Source: Selenomonas timonae
Lineage (GTDB): Bacteria; Bacillota; Negativicutes; Selenomonadales; Selenomonadaceae
NCBI RefSeq assembly: GCF_014250475.1
Contig: NZ_CP060204.1
Coordinates: 310,001 to 374,000 of the forward strand
DNA length: 64,000 bases
Direction of reading: 5' to 3'
The notes under the pieces are model-generated. The model was not told where the DNA came from. It saw only the letters and a list, made by a program, of their open reading frames with translations, and made no database searches. Both the position numbers and the translations under genes were made by a program. Positions 9,306 to 17,182 of the stretch are shown here, in pieces (the first letter of the stretch is position 1; each line of letters begins with the position of its first letter).

Positions 9306-9842
9306 TTACAACCACAGTCCCGCCCGCTGTGTCCGTACGCCGATGTACGCCGCCGCAACACAGAGCAGAAAGTCCGGCAGAACCTGCAGCACGCCGCAGT
9401 ACCAGATCGCCACCCAGAAACCGATCGGCGCATCGATGATGTAGTTCGATGCAAAGTAGAAATACGAGATGCCGAAGACATAGACCACCACCATGCCCAA
9501 AAGACACGCGGTGAGTGCGCGGCGGAAGGTCGGTGCGCCCGTGCGGACAAACGCGCCCGTCACCCAGCCCTGAATGATGAAGCCCACGAGATAGCCGAAC
9601 GTCGGCTGAAGCACATACGAGGGACCGCCACCCGAGGCAAAGACCGGAATCCCGACCAGCCCCATCAGGACGTATGTGCCCACCGCAAGTGCCCCAAGTC
9701 GTGCGCCGAGCATCAGCCCCGCCAGCAGCGTAAAGAGGAACTGGAGCGTGTAGACATCCGTCCCGACGGGGATGCGGACGAATGCGCCGACCGCAACAAG
9801 TGCGATGAATAGCCCGCAAAGGATTATTTCTCGTAGCTTCAT
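9306..9842 (-). CDS. bioY: Biotin transporter substrate-binding subunit BioY
   Basis: 178 aa with six hydrophobic segments. BioY is the S-component of ECF transporters and binds biotin. The family's features are visible: FVRIPVGTDVYTLQFLFTLL, LAGLMLGARLGALAVGTYVL and the GIPVFASGGGPSYVLQPTFG loop. The ATG at 9842 is chosen because the family N-terminus (MKLREIILCGLF) begins there and the promoter lies just upstream; GGAGG is about 12 bases before it. It is the first gene of the operon, linking biotin uptake and synthesis under one BirA operator. Confidence 0.93.
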   Translation of the reverse strand: MKLREIILCGLFIALVAVGAFVRIPVGTDVYTLQFLFTLLAGLMLGARLGALAVGTYVLMGLVGIPVFASGGGPSYVLQPTFGYLVGFIIQGWVTGAFVRTGAPTFRRALTACLLGMVVVYVFGISYFYFASNYIIDAPIGFWVAIWYCGVLQVLPDFLLCVAAAYIGVRTQRAGLWL

Positions 9843-9891
9843 AATGTTCAGATACCTCCAAGCGTATTTATCGGTGAAATAAACTTGCTTT

Positions 9892-9946
9892 ATCATACAC
9901 GTTTCGTATTTTACTGTCAACCAATTTATTTTATTTTGGTTTACGA
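9892..9946 (-). promoter_or_regulatory. bioYDA promoter with BirA operator
   Basis: On the minus strand TTGACA (9915-9920) and TATGAT (9892-9897) are exactly 17 bases apart. The -35 box is inside an interrupted palindrome, CTGTCAACC (9914-9922), 15 bases, GGTTTACGA (9938-9946), matching the BirA operator form TTGTnAACC-N14-16-GGTTnACAA. BirA-biotinyl-AMP would occlude the -35 when biotin is plentiful. Operator identity is inferred from the consensus and from the genes it controls. Confidence 0.88.
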
Positions 9947-9989
9947 ATGTTTTTCGCACAAAAAAAGACAGTACACAGACTGTCTCATG

Positions 9990-9998
9990 TGTTATAAT
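9990..9998 (+). promoter_or_regulatory. Extended -10 promoter of the first small toxin
   Basis: TG-T-TATAAT extended -10 with no good -35. It is followed by a leader with GGTGCTATC...ACGGTCA that is shared with the opposing RNA. The equivalent position at 61879-61884 carries the same kind of box. Confidence 0.6.
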
Positions 9999-10059
9999 AC
10001 AGGTGGTGCTATCTATTCGGTGGACGGTCAATCCAAGCCCGGAAGGGCGGTGGTTGTCT

Positions 10060-10125
10060 ATGAACGAAACGAATGTAACTTTGTTGCTTTTCATCGTTCT
10101 AGTGTTGCTTCTAACAAAAAAGTAA
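10060..10125 (+). CDS. Type I toxin-like membrane peptide, copy 1
   Basis: 21 residues: a short polar start (MNETNVT), an uninterrupted hydrophobic core LLLFIVLVLLLT and a KK end. This is the plan of small membrane toxins of the holin-like (Hol_Tox) type. GGTGG lies about 8 bases before the ATG. A promoter is upstream, and a bidirectional terminator starts at the stop codon. An opposing promoter fires an antisense RNA into the same terminator. A second cassette with the same order is at 61856-62142. Toxicity is inferred from architecture only. Confidence 0.6.
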   Translation: MNETNVTLLLFIVLVLLLTKK

Positions 10126-10206
10126 CCCGCCCCAAGCAGCGAACTTAAGCGGGTTACATATCCCAATATGAGAGGGCTGACCGTTTACACGATAGCACCT
10201 TTTTCT
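10116..10206 (-). ncRNA. Candidate antisense RNA antitoxin, copy 1
   Basis: A strong minus-strand promoter (10213-10241) should start an RNA near 10206 that ends in the hairpin GTAACCCGC...GCGGGTTAC followed by six T. It contains no open frame. It overlaps the toxin mRNA 3' end, and its 5' part repeats the toxin leader motif in the same RNA sense (GGTGCTATC, ACGGTCA), as in known holin-like type I loci. Its ends are inferred. Confidence 0.55.
10122..10157. terminator. Shared bidirectional terminator of toxin cassette 1
   Basis: GTAACCCGC / GCGGGTTAC stem with an 18-base loop. A6 flanks one side, giving T6 after the hairpin on the minus strand. Confidence 0.7.
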
Positions 10207-10212
10207 ATGTGT

Positions 10213-10241
10213 ATTATACAACAGAACACAAATCTTTTCAA
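10213..10241 (-). promoter_or_regulatory. Antisense RNA promoter, copy 1
   Basis: Minus-strand TTGAAA (10236-10241), 17 bases, TATAAT (10213-10218). The -35 box shares bases with the CAAG target duplication of the adjacent MITE. Confidence 0.75.
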
Positions 10242-10242
10242 G

Positions 10243-10403
10243 GGAATCGCTGATAAAATGAAGTCCGTCAGATTGGCACAGATTTTTCTGTCCGATTGAG
10301 GCAGCAAACCGGACGCATAGCAGAGCTATGTGGAGGATTTGCTAACGAAAAGCGGGCAAAAAAGATGCGCTAAGATGACGGTGCTGAATTTATCAGTGCT
10401 TCC
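10243..10403. repeat. MITE-like element, copy A (161 bp)
   Basis: Terminal inverted repeats GGAATCGCTGATAAA and TTTATCAGTGCTTCC flank a non-coding core, and a CAAG duplication lies on both sides (10239-10242 and 10404-10407). A second element of the same length, in opposite orientation, is at 26910-27070. The core holds a conserved hairpin (GCATAGC...GCTATGT). It has no transposase, so it must have been moved in trans. The right end is six bases from the stop codon of the next gene. Confidence 0.85.
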
Positions 10404-10409
10404 CAAGTA

Positions 10410-11717
10410 CTATCGCTTCGTCACGCGCACGCGATCCATCTCCGTGCCGTCGGTCAGGAAGCACGCGATCTCGATCGCATCCCGCGAGACATCCATCGTG
10501 AGATAGTTGTCCGTCTCAGGCTGCGGGAGTGTCACCTCATCAAAGGCATGATCAATCCAGAGATTCGGATAGCGAACATTGCCCGCAACGCCCGTGAGGA
10601 TGTAGAGCGGCCCCTTCGCGTCCGGTGTCTTCTCAAAGCCGTAGATATGCCCACGGTTGCGATACGTATGCAGATGCGCCGTAAAGACAATGTCGATGCC
10701 AAGCTCGTCAAAGACGGGCATCCATACTCGTCCGTTGTCCTCGTCGATGCCCTCCGTGCGCTCTGGCCGCCCATTGATCCGATACTGCAGCACATCCTTG
10801 TGCATGAAGACAATATTCCAGCGCTTCCGATGTGCCTTCAGGTCGCGGCGAATCCACGCGAGCTGCTCCTCGACAAGCCCATCCTTGAACTCCCCGATTT
10901 CCTTCTGCTGGGTACAGAGCACGATATAATGCGCGTCGCCGTAGTCAAAGGAATAGTAGTAACGCTCAAACTCCTTGCTCCCGTTGCGCGGTGTCTTGAA
11001 GTAATGCAGATACGCCTCGGGCAGGCGCACCTTCCAGTCAAGATTGTACGTCTCGTGGTTGCCCATGAGCGGCACCATTGGAATCGAGCGCTGCATTTCC
11101 TTGACCCCGACGAAGAACTCCGTCCACTGCAGCCGATCCTCGCCGTTGTCCACGAGATCCCCCATGCAGGTGAAGAGCTCTGCGTCCGTATTGCGCGCCC
11201 ACGCGAGATGCGCGAGCTGCTTCCAGTCCGCATAGTCCGAGGACTGGGAGTCCGGGAAAATCAGCATTTTATAGTTCTCATCGGCAGTTGGTGTATAGAG
11301 CGGCTGCCAGTCCGTCGCCGCGTCCCCCGCCGTAATGCGGTACTGATACATATGCCCCGGCGTCAGTTGATCGAGCTCCGCCGTGTACTGATAGACCTCG
11401 GTGCCATCGTCGGTAAAGCGTGCATCCTCTGCAGCAATGCGGCGCACATCCTCTGTCCCCTGCAGACGCAGCTCAATCATCTGCTGATCGACGGGCGACG
11501 TCACTTCCCACATGAGGGCGCGTGCGTGCGCATTGTCCGCCGCGACAATCTGCCGCAGGCGCTCGATATAGAATACGCCCGGGAACTGCCGCAGCGCCGT
11601 ATCGCGCACGCCTCGCAGCAGATCGAGCTGCCAGAGCGCGGTCCCTCCCACCGCAAGCACGCCCGTCGCCGTAGCCGCACGAATGAAATTTCGACGATTC
11701 ATCTTCTTATTTTTCAT
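10410..11717 (-). CDS. Tat-exported metallophosphoesterase (purple acid phosphatase-like)
   Basis: 435 aa. The N-terminus has a twin-arginine signal (MNRRNFIRAATATGVLAVGG), so it is exported folded. A beta-rich domain resembling the Fn3-like domain of purple acid phosphatases follows (residues about 55-140, ending VYQYTAELDQLTPGHMYQYR). Then comes a calcineurin-like domain with metal-ligand motifs FPDSQSSD, GDLVDNGED, GNHETYN and FTAHLHTYRN in the expected order. It should hydrolyse phosphate esters in the periplasm with a dinuclear metal centre. The ATG has an AAGGAA site. Its 3' end abuts the MITE. Confidence 0.88.
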   Translation of the reverse strand: MKNKKMNRRNFIRAATATGVLAVGGTALWQLDLLRGVRDTALRQFPGVFYIERLRQIVAADNAHARALMWEVTSPVDQQMIELRLQGTEDVRRIAAEDARFTDDGTEVYQYTAELDQLTPGHMYQYRITAGDAATDWQPLYTPTADENYKMLIFPDSQSSDYADWKQLAHLAWARNTDAELFTCMGDLVDNGEDRLQWTEFFVGVKEMQRSIPMVPLMGNHETYNLDWKVRLPEAYLHYFKTPRNGSKEFERYYYSFDYGDAHYIVLCTQQKEIGEFKDGLVEEQLAWIRRDLKAHRKRWNIVFMHKDVLQYRINGRPERTEGIDEDNGRVWMPVFDELGIDIVFTAHLHTYRNRGHIYGFEKTPDAKGPLYILTGVAGNVRYPNLWIDHAFDEVTLPQPETDNYLTMDVSRDAIEIACFLTDGTEMDRVRVTKR

Positions 11718-11796
11718 AGATCATTCCTTCATACATTTCCACGTCCCCCCATCATAACTCCTGGTGTGGACTCCAAGTCAAGTGTTTTTCATCAGC

Positions 11797-12537
11797 TCAT
11801 GCCGACTGCATATAACAGGAGGAAAGCTCGTCTGCCGTCAGCGTATGTCCATCTGCGCATAGGTCGAGCCAGCGCGTCACATCCACGCAGCTGATCCGCC
11901 CGCCGGGGAGGAACGAGCCCGTATCGCATGCAATGATGTTGTTCGGCAGGAAGAGCGGCACATTGCGGCTCATGTCTCGCCCGCCGATCGCCTGCGTCGG
12001 CGTATGCCCGACAACGACAAGCTCCGCGCCGCGATAGAGATCGAAAAAGTCATCGCGAATCCAGAGCAGATCACTCGATGTCTGCTTCTTGCGCGCGGGA
12101 TGCACGCCCGCATGAACGAAGAGGATGCTCTGCCCGCTGTGCTGCGTGCGGAAATAGAGCGGGCGCGCCTTGACGAATGCAACGAGGGACTCCGACTCCG
12201 CCGTGGGGAGCGCCTCGAGCTGCTGCTGCGTTACCTTGCCCCCGTTCATCAGCCAAATATCCATGGGGTCGAAATCATCAAGCCCATTTGTCTTGATATA
12301 GCCGAGCATCATCGCTTCGTGGTTGCCGCAGAGCGCATGGACATTCGTGTGCCGCTCCACCTGCGCGCACACAAAGCGCAAGACCTCGACGGGAGCAGCA
12401 CCGCGATCGATATAGTCGCCGAGAAAGACCAGCATATCTTCTTTATCGTCGAATGCGATCTGCTTCCAAAGGGAACGCAGCTTTTCCATATGACCGTGAA
12501 TATCGCCCACTGCAAGAATCCGACGAAACGCCATCAT
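11797..12537 (-). CDS. Calcineurin-like serine/threonine protein phosphatase
   Basis: 246 aa cytoplasmic enzyme of the PP1/PP2A-like bacterial group. Metal-ligand motifs are in order: GDIHGHMEKL, FLGDYIDRGAAP, LCGNHEAMM, and the late HAGVHPARK and VVGHTPTQ. It may dephosphorylate proteins or cleave dinucleoside polyphosphates (PrpE/ApaH-like); the sequence does not decide between these. Two adjacent ATGs (12537, 12534) follow AAAGGGGG. It is transcribed away from purB. Confidence 0.88.
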   Translation of the reverse strand: MMAFRRILAVGDIHGHMEKLRSLWKQIAFDDKEDMLVFLGDYIDRGAAPVEVLRFVCAQVERHTNVHALCGNHEAMMLGYIKTNGLDDFDPMDIWLMNGGKVTQQQLEALPTAESESLVAFVKARPLYFRTQHSGQSILFVHAGVHPARKKQTSSDLLWIRDDFFDLYRGAELVVVGHTPTQAIGGRDMSRNVPLFLPNNIIACDTGSFLPGGRISCVDVTRWLDLCADGHTLTADELSSCYMQSA

Positions 12538-12634
12538 CGCCGCCCCCTTTCATTTATCCTATTATACCCTATACTGTCTGAAATGAAAATGATTGTACCG
12601 AACTATTGTGCTTTACACGGACACAAAGCCGTGA

Positions 12635-12663
12635 TTGACAATCCTCGCACACAGAGCTATGAT
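12635..12663 (+). promoter_or_regulatory. Promoter of purB-purA
   Basis: TTGACA, 17 bases, TATGAT, ending 47 bases before the purB start. No obvious purine repressor box was recognised. Confidence 0.85.
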
Positions 12664-12710
12664 AAAGGTGTTGTTTTATGTCTTTCATGCACATGAGCAG
12701 GAGGAAGCAA

Positions 12711-14003
12711 ATGATAGAACGCTATACGCGTCCGGAGATGGGACATCTCTGGTCGATCCAGAACGAGTGGCAGACCATCCTGAACGTGGAGATTGCCGCG
12801 TGCGAGGCGATGGCGGAGCTCGGCGAGATCCCCGCCGCTGCCGTGGAGAACATCAAGGCGAACGCGAAGTTCGATGTCTCACGCATCAACGAGATCGAAA
12901 AGACCACCGACCACGACATCATCGCCTTCCTCACGAATCTTGAGGAGAACGTCGGCGAGGATTCAAAGTACATCCACAAGGGGCTGACCTCGAGCGATGT
13001 CAAGGATACGGCATACTGCGTCATGATGCGCGATGCCGCAGCCATCATCCTCGACGATCTGCGCGCGTTCCGCGAGGTGTTGCGCCGCCGCGCAAAGGAG
13101 TTCCGCCATACGCCCTGCATTGGACGTACACACGGCATCCATGCAGAGCCGATGACATTCGGACTGAAGTTGCTCCTGTGGAGCGCGGAGATCGAGCGCG
13201 ACATCGAACGCCTCACACGCGCGCAGGAGGTCGTCTCCGTCGGCAAGCTCTCGGGCGCAGTCGGCACCTACTCGAATATCGACCCGCGCATCGAGGAGCT
13301 GACGTGCAAGAAGCTCGGCATCACGCCCGTCCGCCTCGCAACGCAGGTCATTCAGCGCGACCGTCACGCCGAGTTCGTCACGACACTCGCCATCATCGCG
13401 GGCACGATGGAGAAGATCGCCACCGAGATCCGCAACCTGCAGCGCACGGACATCCGCGAGGCAGAGGAGTTCTTCAAGGCGGGGCAGAAGGGTTCGTCCG
13501 CGATGCCGCACAAGCGCAACCCGATCAACTGCGAGCGTGTCTCGGGCATGGCACGCCTCGTGCGCGGTAATGCCGTCGCAGCACTCGAGGACATGACACT
13601 CTGGCACGAGCGCGACATCTCGCACTCTTCCGTCGAGCGCGTCATCCTGCCCGATGCAACCATCAACGTGGACTACTGCCTGCACAAGCTGACCGGCATC
13701 GTGGACAAGCTCCTCGTCTACCCCGACGCCATGCTGCACAACATGAACCGCACGGGCGGTCTCATTTACAGTCAGCGCATCCTCACGGCACTCGTGAACA
13801 AGGGAATCCTGCGCCAGACGGCATACGTCTGGGTGCAGCGCAACGCCATGAAGCGCTGGCTCGAGAAGGAAGATTTCCGCACGAATGTCGAAAAGGACGC
13901 CGACATCTCCGCTCATCTCACGAAGGAAGAGATCGACGCCTGTTTCGACTATACCTATTTCCTGCGCCACGTGGATTCCATCTTCGCGCGCTTTGATCTT
14001 TGA
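12711..14003 (+). CDS. purB: Adenylosuccinate lyase
   Basis: 430 aa. It cleaves SAICAR to AICAR and adenylosuccinate to AMP, two steps of purine synthesis. The ATG at 12711 follows AGGAGG by 6 bases and begins the family's MIERYTRPEMG; upstream starts lack this. Fumarase-superfamily features are TSSDVKDTA, GRTHGIHAEPMTFG and the flexible signature loop SSAMPHKRNPINCE. It lies directly upstream of purA (26 bases), so the two enzymes that handle adenylosuccinate are made together. Confidence 0.97.
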   Translation: MIERYTRPEMGHLWSIQNEWQTILNVEIAACEAMAELGEIPAAAVENIKANAKFDVSRINEIEKTTDHDIIAFLTNLEENVGEDSKYIHKGLTSSDVKDTAYCVMMRDAAAIILDDLRAFREVLRRRAKEFRHTPCIGRTHGIHAEPMTFGLKLLLWSAEIERDIERLTRAQEVVSVGKLSGAVGTYSNIDPRIEELTCKKLGITPVRLATQVIQRDRHAEFVTTLAIIAGTMEKIATEIRNLQRTDIREAEEFFKAGQKGSSAMPHKRNPINCERVSGMARLVRGNAVAALEDMTLWHERDISHSSVERVILPDATINVDYCLHKLTGIVDKLLVYPDAMLHNMNRTGGLIYSQRILTALVNKGILRQTAYVWVQRNAMKRWLEKEDFRTNVEKDADISAHLTKEEIDACFDYTYFLRHVDSIFARFDL

Positions 14004-14029
14004 GGGAAAGAATTAAGGGGGACTCAATT

Positions 14030-15316
14030 ATGTCAACCATCGTTATCACGGGAACACAGTGGGGCGACGAGGGCAAAGGGAAGATCGTCGACTACCTCGC
14101 AAGCAAGGCGGACACGGTCGTCCGCTTCCAGGGCGGCTGCAACGCGGGTCATACCGTCGTCGCGGCAGGCGAGGAGTACAAGCTCCGCCTTCTGCCCTCG
14201 GGCATCCTCTACAAGGGCACGCACAACATCATCGCAAACGGCGTTGCGTTCGACCCCGAGGTCTGCCTACAGGAGATGGACGCCATGGCAGCGCGCGGCA
14301 TCGACACGTCGAACATCCGCATCTCCGACCGCGCGCACGTCGTCATGCCCTATCATCGCCTGATGGACGGCATCGGCGACGCGCAGCGCGGCGCTGACAA
14401 AATTGGTACGACGGGACGCGGTATCGGCCCCTGCTACATGGATCGTGACGACCGCATCGGTATCCGTGTCTGCGACCTCATGGAGAAGGACGAGTTCGCA
14501 AAAAAACTTAAAAAGAACCTCGATGTCAAGAACGGCGAGCTTGCCGCCGTCTACTTCCACGAGCCGCTCGACTATGACGAAGTGCTCGCAGAGTACGAGG
14601 GCTATGCCGAGCGTCTGCGTCCGCTCGTCACAGACACGATCCCTCTCGTCAACGAGGAGATCGATGCCGGGCGCAAGGTGCTCTTCGAGGGCGCACAGGC
14701 GACCATGCTCGACATCGACTACGGCACCTATCCCTACGTCACGGCATCCCACCCCATCTCGGGCGGCGTCACCATCGGCGCAGGCGTTGCGCCGAAAAAG
14801 ATCGACAGGGTCGTCGGCGTCGTCAAGGCATACTGCACGCGCGTCGGAGAGGGTCCCTTCCCCACCGAGCAGCTGAACGAGATTGGCGACAAACTACGTG
14901 AGGCGGGGCATGAGTTTGGCACTGTCACGGGGCGTCCGCGCCGCACGGGCTGGCTCGACGCCGTTGTCGTCCGCCACGCAGGGCTGCTCTCCGGCATCGA
15001 CTACATGGCGGTCACGCGCCTCGACATCCTCGACGGCTTCGACGAGATCAAGATCTGCACGGGCTACAAGTACAAGGGACAGCTGCTGAAGGGCGTTCCC
15101 GCGAGCCTCAACGTCCTCGCCGAGGTTGAGCCGGTCTACGAAACGTTCCCTGGCTGGAAGACGGACATCTCCGGCATCCGTAGCTACGAGGAGCTGCCCG
15201 AGAACGCGCGCAAGTACCTCGAGCGCATGGCGGAGGTCACGGGCATCGCCCTCGGCATCATCTCCGTCGGCCCCTCGCGCGAGCAGACCATCATCCTCGA
15301 CAAGGATATGTTCTAA
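14030..15316 (+). CDS. purA: Adenylosuccinate synthetase
   Basis: 428 aa, standard length. It couples IMP and aspartate with GTP to give adenylosuccinate. The start at 14030 follows AAGGGGG by 8 bases. The P-loop-like GDEGKGKIVDYLA is at the N-terminus. NAGHTVV, the IMP-site TTGRGIGPCYMD and the base-recognising TRLDILDG are all present. It is the second gene of purB-purA and ends at a strong terminator. Confidence 0.97.
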   Translation: MSTIVITGTQWGDEGKGKIVDYLASKADTVVRFQGGCNAGHTVVAAGEEYKLRLLPSGILYKGTHNIIANGVAFDPEVCLQEMDAMAARGIDTSNIRISDRAHVVMPYHRLMDGIGDAQRGADKIGTTGRGIGPCYMDRDDRIGIRVCDLMEKDEFAKKLKKNLDVKNGELAAVYFHEPLDYDEVLAEYEGYAERLRPLVTDTIPLVNEEIDAGRKVLFEGAQATMLDIDYGTYPYVTASHPISGGVTIGAGVAPKKIDRVVGVVKAYCTRVGEGPFPTEQLNEIGDKLREAGHEFGTVTGRPRRTGWLDAVVVRHAGLLSGIDYMAVTRLDILDGFDEIKICTGYKYKGQLLKGVPASLNVLAEVEPVYETFPGWKTDISGIRSYEELPENARKYLERMAEVTGIALGIISVGPSREQTIILDKDMF

Positions 15317-15330
15317 AAAATATAAAATTT

Positions 15331-15368
15331 CGGCACGCTGCGTGTTTTGCACACAGCGTGCCGTTTTT
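15331..15368. terminator. Terminator between purA and the convergent glycosylase gene
   Basis: CGGCACGCTG / CAGCGTGCCG stem with T5. It lies between two convergent genes. Confidence 0.88.
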
Positions 15369-15370
15369 GT

Positions 15371-15988
15371 TTATCTATTCTGCTCTGCCACCGTAAACCC
15401 CGCCTCAACGAAAAACTTCCGATATACCTCGGCCTTCTTTTCGAGTTTCATCGGGTAGGCACGCGAGGTGGACGGCAGGCGCGTAACGAGGAGTTCGCGG
15501 TCGCCGCAGCGCGCAGAGATCGTCTCGCCCGTCTTGAAATCCTTTGCCTTTACCTCTGCCTCAAGCAGGGAGAGCAGGATCTCCGTTGCCTTGCCGCCCG
15601 TCGTGCAGATGCGCCGACAGCCCGGGATCTCTGCGAGCACTGCGGGCAGATCGACCTTCTCCACGACCTCGAGGAACGCATCGGAAGCGTTGCCATGCGT
15701 GCGGATCGCGCGGCGCACGGTTGGGCACGAACCGATGCCGCGCTCCGTGAGGAACGCTTTGATCCGCTCCGCATCGAACGCTTTCTCACCCACACGCTGA
15801 AAATGCGCAGCATCGCCAAAGAAGACGAGTCCATAGACACGCCACATATCGTTCTGGAAGTTCGGATAGTGGAACTCCATCGTCCGCTTCTCCGGCGCGG
15901 GCGGGAACGTTCCCATCATCAGTACCGTCGCCTTCGGCGGCAGGAATGGTGGGAACGGACGCAGTTCAATTTCCTGTGTGTCAGTCAT
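15371..15988 (-). CDS. Uracil-DNA glycosylase family protein (MUG-like)
   Basis: 205 aa. TVLMMGTFPPAPEKR near residue 22 resembles the GxxPg active-site loop of mismatch-specific uracil/thymine glycosylases. The late segment LLVTRLPSTSRAYPMKLEKK is close to the second active-site loop of that superfamily (PSxSxA). It would remove deaminated bases from DNA. Family members of this short type are often annotated only as DNA glycosylase family, and substrate choice cannot be read here. GGAGG precedes the ATG. It is a single gene facing purA. Confidence 0.75.
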   Translation of the reverse strand: MTDTQEIELRPFPPFLPPKATVLMMGTFPPAPEKRTMEFHYPNFQNDMWRVYGLVFFGDAAHFQRVGEKAFDAERIKAFLTERGIGSCPTVRRAIRTHGNASDAFLEVVEKVDLPAVLAEIPGCRRICTTGGKATEILLSLLEAEVKAKDFKTGETISARCGDRELLVTRLPSTSRAYPMKLEKKAEVYRKFFVEAGFTVAEQNR

Positions 15989-16031
15989 ACTTCCTCCGTT
16001 CTTCGAGACAAGATGGATGTATCTTAGAGAG

Positions 16032-16064
16032 TTGGTGCGGTGTTCCTAAGTGAACCCGCACCAA
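16032..16064 (-). terminator. Terminator of the YeiH gene
   Basis: Stem TTGGTGCGG...CCGCACCAA, extended by GTTC/GAAC with one bulge, 3 bases beyond the stop codon. Confidence 0.75.
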
Positions 16065-16067
16065 TTA

Positions 16068-17051
16068 TTACAGCAGCCCCAGTGCATGCTGCACGATGAG
16101 CGACGTACCCGCGACCGCAATCCAGCAGACCATGCCAAGCAGGAGCGGGCGCGTCCCGTGCTTGAGGAGGGACGGCAGATCCGTGTTCAGACCGATTGCA
16201 CTCATCGCGAGCACGATGGAGAACTTGCCGAGCATCCCAAGCCCATGCGAAACCTCGGCGGGGAGAATGCCCGTCGTATTCACGATGCACGCGAGCACGA
16301 AGTAGAGCACGAACATCGGGAAGATGCGCTTCAGCGAGAAACCCGCGCCGCTTTGCGCCGCACTGCGCATCATGAGCAGAGCGAAGAACAGGCAGACCGG
16401 CACAATCATCAGCGTGCGCGTCAGCTTCACGATGGTCGCATACGCGCCCGCATCATGGCTGTAGGCATAGCCCGCCGCAACGACCGACGACGTGTCGTTG
16501 ATGGCAGTGCCCGCCCACATGCCGAACCCCGCGTCCGACATTCCCCAACTATGCCCGAGGAACGGGAAGATAAAGACCGCAAGCACGTTGAAGAAAAAAA
16601 TCGTCGCAATCGAGATCACAACATCCCGATCCTTCGCTCCGATCACGGGTGCGACCGCCGCAATCGCCGAGCCGCCGCAGATCGCCGTCCCCGCACCGAC
16701 GAGCGCGGTCATATCGCGATCCATCCCCAGAACCTTTCCCATCAGGAACGCCGCACCGAACGCCGCGAGCAGCGTGAAGATCATGACATAGAGCGACTGC
16801 TCCCCGACCTCGACCACATGAAAGAGATTCATCTCGAAGCCGAGCAGGATGATCGCGTACTGCAAAATCTTCTTGCCCGTGAATTTGATACCACTCTCGG
16901 TCGCCTGCGGCCGCCGTTTCTTCGCAAACAGCATACCGAGCAGAATGCCGAACACGGGACCGCCCACAATCGGAAAGTACAGCCCCAGAATGTACGCCGG
17001 GATTGCAAAGAGCAGGGCGTAGAGGATACCGTCCATATATTCGCGTTTCAT
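16068..17051 (-). CDS. YeiH family putative sulfate/organic anion exporter
   Basis: 327 aa with about ten membrane segments. Family features are GPVFGILLGMLFAKKR, the conserved GAGTAICGGSAIAAVAPVI with its Gly-rich re-entrant stretch, and WAGTAINDTSSVVAAGYAY. YeiH/UPF0324 proteins are inner-membrane carriers; sulfate or sulfonate export has been suggested for some, and the substrate here is unknown. The second ATG (17051) is preferred because GAGAGGG sits 6 bases before it and directly abuts the first. It is a single gene. Confidence 0.85.
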   Translation of the reverse strand: MKREYMDGILYALLFAIPAYILGLYFPIVGGPVFGILLGMLFAKKRRPQATESGIKFTGKKILQYAIILLGFEMNLFHVVEVGEQSLYVMIFTLLAAFGAAFLMGKVLGMDRDMTALVGAGTAICGGSAIAAVAPVIGAKDRDVVISIATIFFFNVLAVFIFPFLGHSWGMSDAGFGMWAGTAINDTSSVVAAGYAYSHDAGAYATIVKLTRTLMIVPVCLFFALLMMRSAAQSGAGFSLKRIFPMFVLYFVLACIVNTTGILPAEVSHGLGMLGKFSIVLAMSAIGLNTDLPSLLKHGTRPLLLGMVCWIAVAGTSLIVQHALGLL

Positions 17052-17120
17052 AAACATCCCTCTCTCAACATATGTGTATTGTTTCTTTTATCTTACACCT
17101 TTTCCCCGCGGAATGCACGA

Positions 17121-17161
17121 AAAATAACAGTCTGCTCTCCTCGTAAGGATCGCAGACTGTC
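17121..17161 (-). terminator. Terminator of the chemoreceptor gene
   Basis: ACAGTCTGC / GCAGACTGT stem, followed on the minus strand by TATTTTTC. Confidence 0.75.
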
Positions 17162-17182
17162 GTATGTTTTCTGTTATGAATC

